Assembly (NCBI RefSeq): GCF_003331145.1
Contig: NZ_QLVE01000015.1
Span: forward strand, 17,134 to 81,133
DNA length: 64,000 bases
Reading direction: 5' to 3'
Source of the DNA: Exiguobacterium sp. TNDT2
Lineage (GTDB): Bacteria > Bacillota > Bacilli > Exiguobacteriales > Exiguobacteriaceae
Part shown: positions 24,297 to 33,866 of the stretch, in pieces
How the letters are laid out: each line of letters begins with the position of its first letter
Position numbering within the stretch: the stretch's first letter is position 1
The notes under the pieces: generated by a model
The model's database searches: none
Seen by the model: only the letters and a program-made list of their open reading frames with translations
Told to the model about the DNA's origin: nothing
Position numbers and translations under genes: made by a program

Positions 24297-25046
24297 ATGT
24301 TAGATTATGATTACGATGCATTGCGCGAAATCGGGCGAATTGTCGCCTTGGCGCGCGACGAGATGGCGAAAGCGGTCAAGCCGGGTATGACGACGAAACA
24401 ATTGGATGAGATTGGACAACGCGTTTTGGAAACAGAAGGGGCCGCCTCGGCTCCGATCACGATGTATGAGTTTCCAGGATACACGTGCATCTCCATCAAT
24501 GAAGTGGCAGCCCACGGCATTCCGGGCGACCTCGTCATCCAAGACGGCGACGTGGTCAACGTCGACGTGTCGGCCGTGAAGGACGGCTACTATGCCGATA
24601 CAGGACGAACGGTCATCGCCGGTACACCGAAATCGGCTAAACACGAGCGTTTGGTCGAAGTGTCGTTGACATCGCTCGAAGCGGGTCTCAGCAAAGTGAA
24701 GGCCGGCGTCAAAGTCAACCAAATCGGGAAAGCGATTTATGCCGATGCCCGGAAAAACGGCTTCACGGTCATCCGCAACTTGGCGGGCCATGGTCTTGGG
24801 CGCACCCTTCATGGGGAGCCGGAGACGATCTCGAACTACTATAGTCGTGAAGAGAACGACATCTTGAAGGAAGGTCAAGTCATTGCCGTCGAGACATTCA
24901 TCTCGACGCAAGACGAAATCGTCTATCAATCGGAAGAGGACGGCTGGTCATTGTTCACCCCGAACAACAGCCTCGTCTCGCAGTTCGAGCACACGGTCAT
25001 CGTCACAAAAGACGGATATGAAGTATTGACGGGCACGTTCCGTTAA
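24297..25046 (+). CDS. map: Methionine aminopeptidase, type I
   Basis: Removes the N-terminal Met from new proteins. 249 residues with the pita-bread fold and the five metal ligands: Asp in NVDVSAVKDGYYADTGRT (two Asp), His in AGHGLGRTLHGEP, Glu in AVETFIST and Glu in FEHTVIV. The substrate-pocket His is in EVAAHGIP. The ATG at 24297 has SD GAGAGGG, eleven bases after the ykuI stop. The absence of ribosomal-protein neighbours suggests this is a stand-alone copy, like YflG (MapB) of B. subtilis, rather than the copy in the secY-adk cluster. Confidence 0.95.
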   Translation: MLDYDYDALREIGRIVALARDEMAKAVKPGMTTKQLDEIGQRVLETEGAASAPITMYEFPGYTCISINEVAAHGIPGDLVIQDGDVVNVDVSAVKDGYYADTGRTVIAGTPKSAKHERLVEVSLTSLEAGLSKVKAGVKVNQIGKAIYADARKNGFTVIRNLAGHGLGRTLHGEPETISNYYSREENDILKEGQVIAVETFISTQDEIVYQSEEDGWSLFTPNNSLVSQFEHTVIVTKDGYEVLTGTFR

Positions 25047-25055
25047 CAATCAACA

Positions 25056-25086
25056 GGCGGCAGACACGAGGTCTGCCGCCTTTTTT
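25056..25086 (+). terminator. Terminator of map
   Basis: Perfect ten-base stem GGCGGCAGAC/GTCTGCCGCC, ACGAG loop, then six T. Confidence 0.93.
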
Positions 25087-26152
25087 AGAGGAGTCGAATC
25101 GTTTGTTCGCTCAGTTGCTCGATCATCGTCCAATCTGGTGCGACCTGATCGGGCAGCATCAACTGTCCATTCTCGACTTCGAGCGGTGTATCGAGCAGAT
25201 CGGTCTCGAAATACGCGCTCGTTCCGGCCATATCAGCGGGGTAAGCGGACCCGCTCAACGAGGCGAATAAGAGCGTGTGATAACGGCCGATCGAGGACTC
25301 GTACATGCCGCCGACCCAATACGGCGTGCCGCTATCACGAATCGTAAGCGCCGCGCTCAACCCTCCGACACGGGCCGGTTTGATATTGACGATCCGGCCG
25401 GCTTGGAGTCGGTTCATCGTCGTCACGTCTTGGACCGAATTGATCGATTCATCGAGGCAAATCGGGGTCTCGAGTCTCGCCTGTAAATCGGCCGATGCGA
25501 CCCAATGTTCACTTGGATATGGTTGTTCAATCATCAAGAGACGATAGGTGTCTAACGCTTCGAACCAGTCGAGCGGTTGCTCGGAGCCGCTGCCGTTCAA
25601 ATCGATCATGAGCGGGGCCTCCGGAAAATTGCTCCGAATCTCATTGAGCGCGGGAAGCAGTTCATGCGGGGACGCTTTTAACTTGATTCGTTCAAATCCA
25701 GATTCGAGTGCAGAGTCAATCGAGTTCAACGTTTGACTCAAGAGGCCGATGCCGATGGTCCGGCCGCACGCTACGGCGTCGCCGGCCTGGATGTATTGTT
25801 TCAACGTTTGATTCGCGCGGGCAGCTTCAATCTCCCACAAGGCACTCTCCCACATCGCTTTCGCCATCGGGTGACCGATGATCGAGCTGACATGATTGCC
25901 GAATGAGACGGCGGACAAGGTCGTTCCTTTCAATAGTTGGATGATTAGAGCGGATACCTCGGTCACGGTGTGGACCGTCTCGGCCGTATACCATGGGGTC
26001 TCGAACGCCACCCCTTCCCCGTACCCGACCACCCCGTCATTCGTCTCTAAACGGAGAATGACGGTCCGTCTCGTCGTCAACACGGCGTGGGCGGTCACAA
26101 TCGGGTGTTTGAACGTGAGCGGAACGATATATAGTTCAGCGCGTTGAATCAT
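25085..26152 (-). CDS. menC: o-Succinylbenzoate synthase
   Basis: Dehydrates SHCHC to o-succinylbenzoate in menaquinone synthesis; enolase superfamily. 355 residues. N-terminal capping domain, then a barrel with the catalytic Lys in ERIKLKASP (KxK), metal-binding Asp in LMIDLNGSG, Glu in LMIEQPYP and Asp in ICLDESI, and the second catalytic Lys in VNIKPARVGGL. ATG 26152 has SD AAGGAGG inside the end of menE, which it overlaps by 17 bases. Last gene of the men operon. Confidence 0.95.
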   Translation of the reverse strand: MIQRAELYIVPLTFKHPIVTAHAVLTTRRTVILRLETNDGVVGYGEGVAFETPWYTAETVHTVTEVSALIIQLLKGTTLSAVSFGNHVSSIIGHPMAKAMWESALWEIEAARANQTLKQYIQAGDAVACGRTIGIGLLSQTLNSIDSALESGFERIKLKASPHELLPALNEIRSNFPEAPLMIDLNGSGSEQPLDWFEALDTYRLLMIEQPYPSEHWVASADLQARLETPICLDESINSVQDVTTMNRLQAGRIVNIKPARVGGLSAALTIRDSGTPYWVGGMYESSIGRYHTLLFASLSGSAYPADMAGTSAYFETDLLDTPLEVENGQLMLPDQVAPDWTMIEQLSEQTIRLL

Positions 26153-27506
26153 GGTCGGCCTCCTTTAGGCGATGGCGCATCAATTTTCCGTTGGCGTTAC
26201 GGGGAAGGGCATCGACGGCAATCCATGCTTTCGGATGCTTGTACGTCGCCAATCGGTCATGCAACAGTTGTTTCGCTTCGTCGATGTCGAATGACCCGAC
26301 CGTGAACGCGACGGGTACCGCTCCCCAAATCGGATCGGGCCGTCCAATGACTCCGACGTCTTGAATGCCTGAGCACCGCAACAGTACGCTCTCGATTTCG
26401 GCCGGATAAATGTTTTCGCCACCAGAGATAATCAAATCACTACGGCGGTCATGGACGTATAAATAACCGTCTGTCATCGTGCCGAGGTCGCCCGTCTGCC
26501 AATAGCCGTCGTCCGTCCAGGCGTCGGCCTCAGGTTGCTTATAATACCCCGGGGTCACCGTCGGACCGCTCACTTCAATCTCCCCATCCGCATTGATGCG
26601 AATCCGTGTCGGCACAATCGCTTGACCGCTCGAGCCGATGCGGGCGAGTGCCTCGGCTGGCAACAGCGTCGCGACTTGCGAACACGTTTCCGTCATCCCG
26701 TACGTCTGGGCAATCGGTAACTGCCGCCGCTCGGCTTCTTCGAGCAATGGACGCGGTACGGGACCGCCGCCGACGAGCAGAAGTTGCAACTGATGGCGGG
26801 AGAGACCTGCGTCGAGGAGCCGCTGAAGCATGACCGCGACAAGCGAGATGTGGGTGATTCTTGCCGTCTCAATCAACTCGAGTGTACGAGCGACATCGAA
26901 CTTCGGTTCGACGTATAGTAGCGAACCGAAACGGGCGCTCCGATACACTTGCGCGAGTCCGCTCATATGGAAGAGCGGTGTCACGACGAGCATCCGGTCG
27001 CTCGTCCCATATCCGAGATGTGCCTTGGCCGCCTCGGCGCTCGCAATATGATTGCCGAACGTCTGCTTTACGGCTTTGGCTCGTCCCGTCGTGCCTGAGG
27101 TGAACATGAGCGACACGACTTCATCGTCTGTCCATTCGTGCGCTGTGGTGAGTGGTGCCTCATCTCGTGACGTCAACTTGAATTGGGTGATTGACAGTTC
27201 AATCGGTTCATCGACGAGCAACACATCGACATCGGCCGTCTCGATTTGTCCCGCCAGTTCGCTCATCGTCAACCGGGTATTGAGCGGGACGAGCACTTTC
27301 CCAAGTAATAAAACGGCGTGGATGGCAATGACGTAGTCGGCGCTGTTCGCGGCGAATAATCCAATGTGACGGGCCTCTGGAACGGTATGATTCAAGAAAT
27401 GGGCTAAACGCGCACTCTCATCCATCAACTCAGACCATGTCCATTGACCAGATGCGGTGACGAGCGCCATGGCGTCATGTCGATGTTGTTTCAAATAACG
27501 ATTCAT
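26136..27506 (-). CDS. menE: o-Succinylbenzoate-CoA ligase
   Basis: Activates o-succinylbenzoate with ATP and CoA; acyl-adenylate family. 456 residues. Motifs: LMFTSGTTGRAKAV (P-loop), QTYGMTETCSQV, DGYWQTGDLGTMTDGYLYVHDRRSDLIISGGENIYP in parts, and the C-terminal Lys in RNANGKLMR. The start is ATG 27506, six bases after SD GGAGGT; the frame continues 52 codons upstream through the terminator hairpin, and that basic, Ser/Thr-rich stretch is not part of the family. A terminator sits directly before its SD. Confidence 0.95.
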   Translation of the reverse strand: MNRYLKQHRHDAMALVTASGQWTWSELMDESARLAHFLNHTVPEARHIGLFAANSADYVIAIHAVLLLGKVLVPLNTRLTMSELAGQIETADVDVLLVDEPIELSITQFKLTSRDEAPLTTAHEWTDDEVVSLMFTSGTTGRAKAVKQTFGNHIASAEAAKAHLGYGTSDRMLVVTPLFHMSGLAQVYRSARFGSLLYVEPKFDVARTLELIETARITHISLVAVMLQRLLDAGLSRHQLQLLLVGGGPVPRPLLEEAERRQLPIAQTYGMTETCSQVATLLPAEALARIGSSGQAIVPTRIRINADGEIEVSGPTVTPGYYKQPEADAWTDDGYWQTGDLGTMTDGYLYVHDRRSDLIISGGENIYPAEIESVLLRCSGIQDVGVIGRPDPIWGAVPVAFTVGSFDIDEAKQLLHDRLATYKHPKAWIAVDALPRNANGKLMRHRLKEADHDSTR

Positions 27507-27518
27507 CATCAGGACCTC

Positions 27519-27549
27519 CAAAAAAAGAGTAGCGAAGTCGCTACTCTTT
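27519..27549 (-). terminator. Intra-operon terminator between menB and menE
   Basis: Minus strand: AAAGAGTAGCGA-CT-TCGCTACTCTTT, a perfect twelve-base stem, then seven T that run directly into the menE SD GGAGGT. Confidence 0.88.
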
Positions 27550-27555
27550 GTCGAT

Positions 27556-28380
27556 TTACGGGAAACGCGGGAACTGACCGAAGTCTGGGTCGCGTTTTTC
27601 TTTAAAGGCGTCGCGTCCTTCTTTCGCTTCGTCTGTCGTGTAGTAGAGGAGCGTCGCGTCACCGGCGAGCTGTTGAAGACCAGCGAGTCCGTCCGTGTCA
27701 GCGTTCATCGCAGCTTTCAAGAAGCGAAGGGCCGTTGGTGAGTGTTGCAAGATTTCTTGGCACCATTGAATCGTTTCAGCTTCGAGTTGCTCGAGTGGGA
27801 CAACCGTGTTGACGAGTCCCATCTCAAGCGCTTGCTGGGCGTCATATTGACGGCAAAGGTACCAGATTTCACGCGCTTTCTTATGGCCGATGATACGAGC
27901 CAAGTAACCAGAACCATAGCCGGCATCGAACGATCCCACTTTTGGCCCAGTTTGACCGAAACGGGCGTTGTCCGCTGCAATCGTCAAGTCACAGACAACG
28001 TGCAAGACGTGTCCACCACCGATCGCGTAACCGGCTACCATAGCGATGACTGGTTTCGGGATGACACGAATCAAACGTTGAAGGTCGAGGACGTTCAAGC
28101 GTGGGATCTCGTCGTCACCGACGTAGCCGCCGTGGCCGCGTACTTTTTGGTCGCCGCCTGAGCAGAAGGCCTGATCGCCTTCACCTGTCAAGATGATGAC
28201 GCCGACTTCTTTATCGTCACGGGCGCGTGCGAACGCATCGATGAGCTCGTTGACCGTGAGCGGACGGAACGCGTTCCTTACTTCCGGGCGGTTGATAGTG
28301 ACTTTGGCAATGCCGTTCCACTTCTCGTACTTAATATCTTCGTACGTGCGGACCGATGTCCAGTTTGCTACTGATTCCAT
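27556..28380 (-). CDS. menB: 1,4-Dihydroxy-2-naphthoyl-CoA synthase
   Basis: Crotonase-fold enzyme that closes the naphthalene ring from o-succinylbenzoyl-CoA. 274 residues, with the oxyanion-hole run [37 protein letters not shown], the Gly/Asp active-site segment [15 protein letters not shown] and the C-terminal Tyr/Lys end [15 protein letters not shown], all diagnostic of MenB. Its ATG follows the menH stop without a gap, behind SD AGGGGGA. The strong terminator after it may make menB more abundant than menE and menC. Confidence 0.97.
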   Translation of the reverse strand: MESVANWTSVRTYEDIKYEKWNGIAKVTINRPEVRNAFRPLTVNELIDAFARARDDKEVGVIILTGEGDQAFCSGGDQKVRGHGGYVGDDEIPRLNVLDLQRLIRVIPKPVIAMVAGYAIGGGHVLHVVCDLTIAADNARFGQTGPKVGSFDAGYGSGYLARIIGHKKAREIWYLCRQYDAQQALEMGLVNTVVPLEQLEAETIQWCQEILQHSPTALRFLKAAMNADTDGLAGLQQLAGDATLLYYTTDEAKEGRDAFKEKRDPDFGQFPRFP

Positions 28381-29154
28381 TTAAATTCCCCCTAAAATCA
28401 ATTTCTCTATCATTGTACCAAATTGTTGGGCATTCTCGATATGTGGAGCATGAGATGCGTCCGAAATTTCATGAATTTCAATATCGGGCCGGATCAACTG
28501 CATATTCCGAGCGATCTGTTGAAACTTGAGATCGTGCTCTCCGACAATCAAATCGATACGGGGCAAACGGTCAAGGCACGACCAAAGCGAAGGCATACTG
28601 CCCGTCCCGACGGCTCGAAGGCTGTCCGCGAGTGCAGCTGGCGACTGCGCCAATCGCTCGGGGCGAAGGGCAGCGCGCATCTCGTCAGTCTGATGCCAGA
28701 GCGGGAGTCGTTCCCACCGGTCGACGAACGCCTCGAGTCCTGCTTGCTCAATGAACTCGGCGAGCTTTTCGTCTTGACGCCGGCGCTGTCGACGTTCGGC
28801 CGCATCAAGCCCAGGTGTCGTACTGATCCCAATGAAATGGGCGACCCGATGATCACAGGCGGCGAGCGTCATGCCGATGCGTCCGCCGAGCGAGTATCCG
28901 ATGACCGTCCATGGACCGTCATCCGTGTCAAGGAGTACTGATAAATCTTTTACCTGTTGACTCATCTTGGCACGCTCGACTGGTTGCTGTCCGGTGCCTC
29001 CATGCTGCAACAGCGACGGGGCGACGAGGTGGACGGGTAGCTCTGGAAAGCGGGAGAGCCAGCCCGCACTCCCAGTGAACCCGTGTAGGATTAACACCGG
29101 CCGGCCGCTGCCGCGTTCGAGCACTTCATAGGATACGCCCCGTAGCGAATGCAT
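28381..29154 (-). CDS. menH: SHCHC synthase (alpha/beta hydrolase fold)
   Basis: Eliminates pyruvate from SEPHCHC in menaquinone synthesis. 257 residues; alpha/beta hydrolase with nucleophile Ser in VIGYSLGGRIGM, the oxyanion-hole region LHGFTGSAGW, Asp in VGEHDLKFQ and His in DASHAPHIENAQQF. Start ATG 29154 shares its A with the menD stop codon (TGATG); a longer frame inside menD is unlikely. Order menD-menH-menB is the same as in B. subtilis. Confidence 0.93.
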   Translation of the reverse strand: MHSLRGVSYEVLERGSGRPVLILHGFTGSAGWLSRFPELPVHLVAPSLLQHGGTGQQPVERAKMSQQVKDLSVLLDTDDGPWTVIGYSLGGRIGMTLAACDHRVAHFIGISTTPGLDAAERRQRRRQDEKLAEFIEQAGLEAFVDRWERLPLWHQTDEMRAALRPERLAQSPAALADSLRAVGTGSMPSLWSCLDRLPRIDLIVGEHDLKFQQIARNMQLIRPDIEIHEISDASHAPHIENAQQFGTMIEKLILGGI

Positions 29155-30803
29155 CACGACTCGTTCTCCGTCATTAAACGGTCCGTGATTGCAGCCGTCC
29201 AAAGCCGGTGCTCGGCCACGTTTCTAGCGCGATCGGACGGAAACTCAATCAGCTGGACGCCTGCTTCAATCGCCGCCGTGACGTCTTCAGGCTGCTCGAG
29301 CAAGCGATAGCTGAGTCCGTACGTCTCGGCGAACCCGCGCAAGTTCAAGTGGAGCGGCGTCCCGAACAAGTCTTCGAACATTTGCGGTGCGATCGAGGCT
29401 TGTGGCAAGAAAGAGAAGATGCCGCCCCCATCGTTATTGACGACGACGATAGAGAATGAGCCTGGGTGCGATTTGACGAGTTGCAAGGCGTTGCTGTCGT
29501 GATAAAACGCCAAGTCGCCAATCAAGAGGGCGGCCTTGTCCGTATCGTAACAGGCACCGAGTGCGCTCGAGATGATGCCGTCAATCCCGTTCGCACCGCG
29601 GTTAGCAACGACGGCGATCGATTGACCGGCTGAAAGTGTCGTATCGATATCGCGAATCGGCATGCTGTTGCTGACGAAGATGCGGTCGAGACGAGACGCC
29701 AGCAAGTGACGCGTCAACGCGCTTTCTCCGCTCAAGGCAGGTTTTTTCGATTCGGCGACGCGTTCGAACAACAAAAAACGGCCGAGTAAGTCGGGATCAT
29801 ATACTTTGTCGATTGTGGCCACGTAATCCATCGCATCACCATACACGACCGTGGCGCTGTTCGACGGGTCGCGGAACGATCCCGGTTGCTCGACCAAGAC
29901 GTACGGGACGTCGTGAAGCCACTGATTTAGCCGTTTCGAGACGGGGGCGGCCCCGAACCGGACGACCGTGTCAGGCATCCATTCCGTACGATGCTCGCTC
30001 GCAAGCCACGTGTCATAGTTCGTCAAAACATGATCGAAACGTCTCATCCCGCTTAACGGGTCGGCAAAGACAGGGATATGACGCTCTAATGCCGACGCGT
30101 AGATGTGCTCGAGCCATGACGGCGGAGTGCCTGGTCCGACGATGAAAGCGAGATGATTGACGTCGATTTCTTGTTTAAAGCGTTTCAGGTCAAGGCTTGT
30201 CGGTTTGAGATAGGTCGGTTCGGCCGGATCGGCATCACCGCTCAGGAGTGACGTCAAGCGTTCGATGTCCGGCAACAACGGTTCCCGGAACGGGATGTTC
30301 ACGTGGACTGGTCCGAACGGTGCGTGCATGCTCGTCCGGACGAGCCGAGAGACTGTCTGTTCCATATAGCGCCGGCTTGCCGCTTCCGGAACGGGGAGGT
30401 CGATGCTCGTTTTGACGTGCTCGCCGTAAAGTCGGACTTGGTCGATCGCTTGAGGTGCCCCGACATTCCGCAGTTCGTGCGGCCGATCGGTCGTCAACAC
30501 GACGAGCGGCAGTTGCGAGATGTTCGCCTCGGCCACCGCCGAAAAGTAATTGGTGGCGGCAGTGCCGCTCGTGCAGATGAGCGCGACCGGGCGTAACGAT
30601 GACTGCGATCGCGTCAACCCGAGTGCGAAAAAGGCGGCCGACCGTTCGTCGACGATGATATGATGCCGGACGCTCGGATGAAGATAGGCGGCCATGGCGA
30701 GCGGTGTCGAACGAGAGCCGGGACTGATGACGACGTCCTCGACTCCTTGTTCGACGAGCCGATTCATCATGCAGGCGACCCAATCCGTTAACGTTTCATT
30801 CAT
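29154..30803 (-). CDS. menD: SEPHCHC synthase
   Basis: Thiamine-diphosphate enzyme that adds 2-oxoglutarate-derived succinic semialdehyde to isochorismate. 549 residues in three domains. N-terminal VVISPGSRSTPLAMAAY with the conserved Ser-Arg; catalytic Glu in VDERSAAFFALG; ThDP/Mg motif starting LLIGDLAFYHDSNAL and continuing to VVVNNDGGGIFSFL. Overlaps menF by four bases and menH by one. Confidence 0.96.
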   Translation of the reverse strand: MNETLTDWVACMMNRLVEQGVEDVVISPGSRSTPLAMAAYLHPSVRHHIIVDERSAAFFALGLTRSQSSLRPVALICTSGTAATNYFSAVAEANISQLPLVVLTTDRPHELRNVGAPQAIDQVRLYGEHVKTSIDLPVPEAASRRYMEQTVSRLVRTSMHAPFGPVHVNIPFREPLLPDIERLTSLLSGDADPAEPTYLKPTSLDLKRFKQEIDVNHLAFIVGPGTPPSWLEHIYASALERHIPVFADPLSGMRRFDHVLTNYDTWLASEHRTEWMPDTVVRFGAAPVSKRLNQWLHDVPYVLVEQPGSFRDPSNSATVVYGDAMDYVATIDKVYDPDLLGRFLLFERVAESKKPALSGESALTRHLLASRLDRIFVSNSMPIRDIDTTLSAGQSIAVVANRGANGIDGIISSALGACYDTDKAALLIGDLAFYHDSNALQLVKSHPGSFSIVVVNNDGGGIFSFLPQASIAPQMFEDLFGTPLHLNLRGFAETYGLSYRLLEQPEDVTAAIEAGVQLIEFPSDRARNVAEHRLWTAAITDRLMTENES

Positions 30804-32185
30804 GCTTCATTGCCTCCTGCGCGTACTTTATCCAACCCAAGTGCTTGCTTGATTGGACTGAGCTTGATTTCCGTCTCGTCGAGCTCCGCTTCGAGTTCAG
30901 ACTCTTGGACGATTCCACAGCCTGCGTATAACGCCACGAACTGATGATGGACGAGCGCCGACCGGATCGAGACGACGAATTCACCTTCACCGTCCGTGTT
31001 CAGCCAACCGAACGGTGATCCGTACCAGCCGCGGTCGAATCGTTCAATCTCACGCAACAGCCGGACGGAAGTCCGTTTCGGCGATCCGCCGAGCGCTGGT
31101 GTCGGGTGAAGCGACTCGACGATTGATAGCAAGGATGCGTTCGTATCGAGCGTCGCTTGAATCGGTGTATGCAAATGGAACACCGACCGGTTCTCCAAAA
31201 TGAGCGGCGACTCTGGTGCTTTGATGGTGGCGGCGTATGGCGTGAGGGAGTTCTTGATGTCCTTCACGACGATTTGATGTTCCTCTAAATTCTTGGCATC
31301 ATGCAATAGCATCTGTTTGGCCGCATCTGCCTCGATTTCAGTGTCCGGTCGCTTAATCGTCCCGGCGATTGCGGCCGTTTCGATGTACGGTCCTTGTTTT
31401 TTGACGAGGCGCTCCGGAGTCGCTCCAAAAAAACCAATCTCTCGTTTTGGCTGATACAAGAAGACGTAACTGCCCGTTTGATGTTCCGACAAATGACGTA
31501 GTGTGGTCGAAAACGGAAACGCTTCATCAGTGGTCTGATAAATCTCTTCTCGGGCGATGACGATTTTCTCGACGCGTTCTTCGGCAATGTTCAATTTGGC
31601 TTGTTGAAAGCTCGACTTGAAATGTTCGACACCATCTTTGACCTGTGAATAGGTCGGCTGTTTTTCGTCGGGCGCGTGTAACGCATTGAACTGGGCAAGC
31701 TGGTCGGCCAATTGAATCAAATATTGTTCGACCGAACGTTTCGCGGAGACGAGTGTTGAGACGGTCAACGTATACTTGTCGCCTGAACGACGGTACAGAA
31801 ATTTTGGTACGACCAATGACGCTTCCCCGAATGCTTCCCACATATTTTTCTGAGGTCGCACGAATGCGTCAAAAGAGAAGCCTGAGAATGCATAAATGAT
31901 TGCGTCGACGTCCCGGCGGTGCAAGCTCCAATCGTACTGTAACCGTTGGAACCGTTCGGGACCGGAAGCCGTCAACACGAGCGCGTCGGCACATCCGAGC
32001 ATCTCAAGAGAGCGGTCGGGCGTCGAAAAATAATAATGTGATGTTTCGGTATTTTGAATGATATGGAACGCGTCAAACGAAGGGATTTCCCACGTGTACG
32101 AGGCAAGTACCGGTCGTTGCCAAGCACGTGCCCGTTTATGGGCTTGTTCGATGCGTTGTTTAATATGTGTTTGAGCATCTGGCAT
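30800..32185 (-). CDS. menF: Isochorismate synthase (menaquinone-specific)
   Basis: Converts chorismate to isochorismate, the entry step of the pathway. 461 residues; chorismate-binding fold in the C-terminal 260 residues with KIVIAREE, HPTPALGGSPK, FDRGWYGSPFGW, and the end of the active site YAGCGIVQESELEAELDETEIKLSP. First gene of the leftward men operon; SD GAGGAGG lies ten bases before the ATG. The promoter must lie in the 166 bases shared with divergent menA. Confidence 0.95.
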   Translation of the reverse strand: MPDAQTHIKQRIEQAHKRARAWQRPVLASYTWEIPSFDAFHIIQNTETSHYYFSTPDRSLEMLGCADALVLTASGPERFQRLQYDWSLHRRDVDAIIYAFSGFSFDAFVRPQKNMWEAFGEASLVVPKFLYRRSGDKYTLTVSTLVSAKRSVEQYLIQLADQLAQFNALHAPDEKQPTYSQVKDGVEHFKSSFQQAKLNIAEERVEKIVIAREEIYQTTDEAFPFSTTLRHLSEHQTGSYVFLYQPKREIGFFGATPERLVKKQGPYIETAAIAGTIKRPDTEIEADAAKQMLLHDAKNLEEHQIVVKDIKNSLTPYAATIKAPESPLILENRSVFHLHTPIQATLDTNASLLSIVESLHPTPALGGSPKRTSVRLLREIERFDRGWYGSPFGWLNTDGEGEFVVSIRSALVHHQFVALYAGCGIVQESELEAELDETEIKLSPIKQALGLDKVRAGGNEA

Positions 32186-32302
32186 GAAAAAAAAGCCTCC
32201 TCAATCCAATAGAATTCTCATTCTTTAGTGTATCATGACTTCAGGATAGAACTGGCCGTCAAATGCTCGAGAAAGTGAATGGAGACGTCCGAGCGGCGGG
32301 CA

Positions 32303-32332
32303 TTGACAGATTTTTTTAAAGAGACGTAAACT
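32303..32332 (+). promoter_or_regulatory. menA promoter
   Basis: Perfect -35 TTGACA (32303-32308), 18-base spacer, -10 TAAACT (32327-32332). The untranslated leader would be only about 14 bases and is mostly SD. Confidence 0.55.
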
Positions 32333-32351
32333 AACGAAGGGAGGGAAGTCC

Positions 32352-33251
32352 ATGAAGAAGAGAGAGAAAGGCGCGTATTGGCGCATGATTCGCCCGCATA
32401 CGTTGACAGCGAGCTTTATACCGGTGCTGTTGGGGACGTTCATCGTTCTCGGACAAGTCGAGTTGAAGTGGGGATTGTTCTTGGCGATGCTCATCGCCTC
32501 GGTCTTGATTCAAATCGCGACGAATTTATTCAATGAATATTATGACTATAAGCGTGGACTCGACCACGAAGGTTCCATTGGAATCGGTGGCTCGATCGTA
32601 CGCGATGGGTTCACACCCGGTCAAGTGCTCGGAATCGCCCTCGGCATGTATGGAGTGGCGGCCGTGCTCGGGCTCTATATCGCGGCCTCGACGAGTTGGC
32701 ATTTGATTTGGATCGGTGTCTTGTCGATGGTCGTCGGATTCCTGTATACGGGAGGTCCGCTCCCAATCGCCTATACGCCGTTCGGAGAAATCGTCGCTGG
32801 CCTATTCATGGGGTATGTCATCATCGGCATCTCGGGGTATATTCAAATCGAGACGGTGACGACGGAACTGTTGCTCGTGTCGTTTCCGATGGCGCTTTTA
32901 ATCGGGGCCATCTTGCTCGCGAACAATATTCGGGATTTGGATAACGATAAAGTGAATGGGCGCAAAACGATCGCTTGTCTCGTTGGACATCGTCGTGCCG
33001 TACTCGTCTTAGCCGGATTCTTTGTCGCGGCACTGGTCGGCATCGTCGTTGCCGTCTTCGGGTTTGGCGTGACGCCTTGGGTGCTGTTGTCACTCTTGAC
33101 TATTCCGATTATGATTCGGGCGGTGAAACGCTTTTGGGTCAAACAGGAACCGGCTCAATTAATGCCAGCGATGGCGATGACCGCCAAAGTGAACACGTTG
33201 TTCGGCGCTTGGATGGTCATCGGGTTGCTGGTGGCGCGATTGATCGCGTGA
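32352..33251 (+). CDS. menA: 1,4-Dihydroxy-2-naphthoate polyprenyltransferase
   Basis: Attaches the isoprenoid side chain to DHNA at the membrane. 299 residues, about eight to nine helices. First Asp-rich site NEYYDYKRGLDHE and second NNIRDLDNDKVNGRKT, the polyprenyl-diphosphate/Mg sites of the UbiA superfamily. SD GGGAGGGAAG before ATG. Divergent from menF, so the whole pathway from chorismate to demethylmenaquinone except the thioesterase step is encoded in 8 kb. Confidence 0.95.
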   Translation: MKKREKGAYWRMIRPHTLTASFIPVLLGTFIVLGQVELKWGLFLAMLIASVLIQIATNLFNEYYDYKRGLDHEGSIGIGGSIVRDGFTPGQVLGIALGMYGVAAVLGLYIAASTSWHLIWIGVLSMVVGFLYTGGPLPIAYTPFGEIVAGLFMGYVIIGISGYIQIETVTTELLLVSFPMALLIGAILLANNIRDLDNDKVNGRKTIACLVGHRRAVLVLAGFFVAALVGIVVAVFGFGVTPWVLLSLLTIPIMIRAVKRFWVKQEPAQLMPAMAMTAKVNTLFGAWMVIGLLVARLIA

Positions 33252-33271
33252 ATTAAAAGGAGGGGAATCAT

Positions 33272-33823
33272 ATGTCAGTCGTTCAAGAAATGCTAGCGTT
33301 CAACAAAAAATTCGTGACAGAAAAACAATATGAGCAATTCGTATCTGACAAGTTTCCCGATAAAAAAATCGTCATTTTAACGTGTATGGATACGCGTCTG
33401 ACGGCATTGTTGCCGCACGCCCTCGGCTTGAAGAATGGGGATGCCAAAATTATTAAAAATGCGGGAGCCGTACTATCGCATCCGTTCGGATCGGTCATGC
33501 GTTCGATCCTTGTAGCGCTATATGCGCTTGGGGCCGAAGAAGTCATCGTCATCGGGCATTATGATTGCGGCATGGCGGCGATCGACCCGAACACCGTCAT
33601 CGCGGAAATGGAACGTCGCGGCATTGCACCGCAGACACTCCAGACGCTCAAGTCGTCAGGGATGAATTTGGAGAAGTGGTTGCATGGGTTCGACTCGGTC
33701 GAAGCGAACGTCGTCAATTCGGTCAACCTCGTTAAAAACCACCCGCTCTTACCGCCGGGCACGAACGTCCATGGGTTCGTCATCGACCCTGCGACGGGAC
33801 GTCTCGATGTCGTCGAAGCATAA
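33272..33823 (+). CDS. Beta-class carbonic anhydrase
   Basis: Interconverts CO2 and bicarbonate. 183 residues. The zinc site is Cys38-x-Asp40-x-Arg42 (LTCMDTRL) together with His96 and Cys99 (GHYDCGM). The short form corresponds to the YvdA/YtiB-like clade of Bacillales. It lies 20 bases after menA behind SD AAAGGAGGGG and is probably cotranscribed with it; a functional link to menaquinone is not obvious. Confidence 0.93.
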   Translation: MSVVQEMLAFNKKFVTEKQYEQFVSDKFPDKKIVILTCMDTRLTALLPHALGLKNGDAKIIKNAGAVLSHPFGSVMRSILVALYALGAEEVIVIGHYDCGMAAIDPNTVIAEMERRGIAPQTLQTLKSSGMNLEKWLHGFDSVEANVVNSVNLVKNHPLLPPGTNVHGFVIDPATGRLDVVEA

Positions 33824-33829
33824 CGAAAA

Positions 33830-33860
33830 AAAGGCGGCCTCTCCAGTAGAGACCGCCTTT
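33830..33860 (+). terminator. Bidirectional terminator, carbonic anhydrase and yihY
   Basis: Stem AAAGGCGG-C-CTCT/AGAG-A-CCGCCTTT with one mismatch; A run on the left. Confidence 0.82.
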
Positions 33861-33866
33861 CTTGCG

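Noticed and set aside
27507..27662. 52-codon N-terminal extension of MenE
   Set aside because: It runs through a terminator hairpin and into menB; the SD before ATG 27506 and the family length argue against it.
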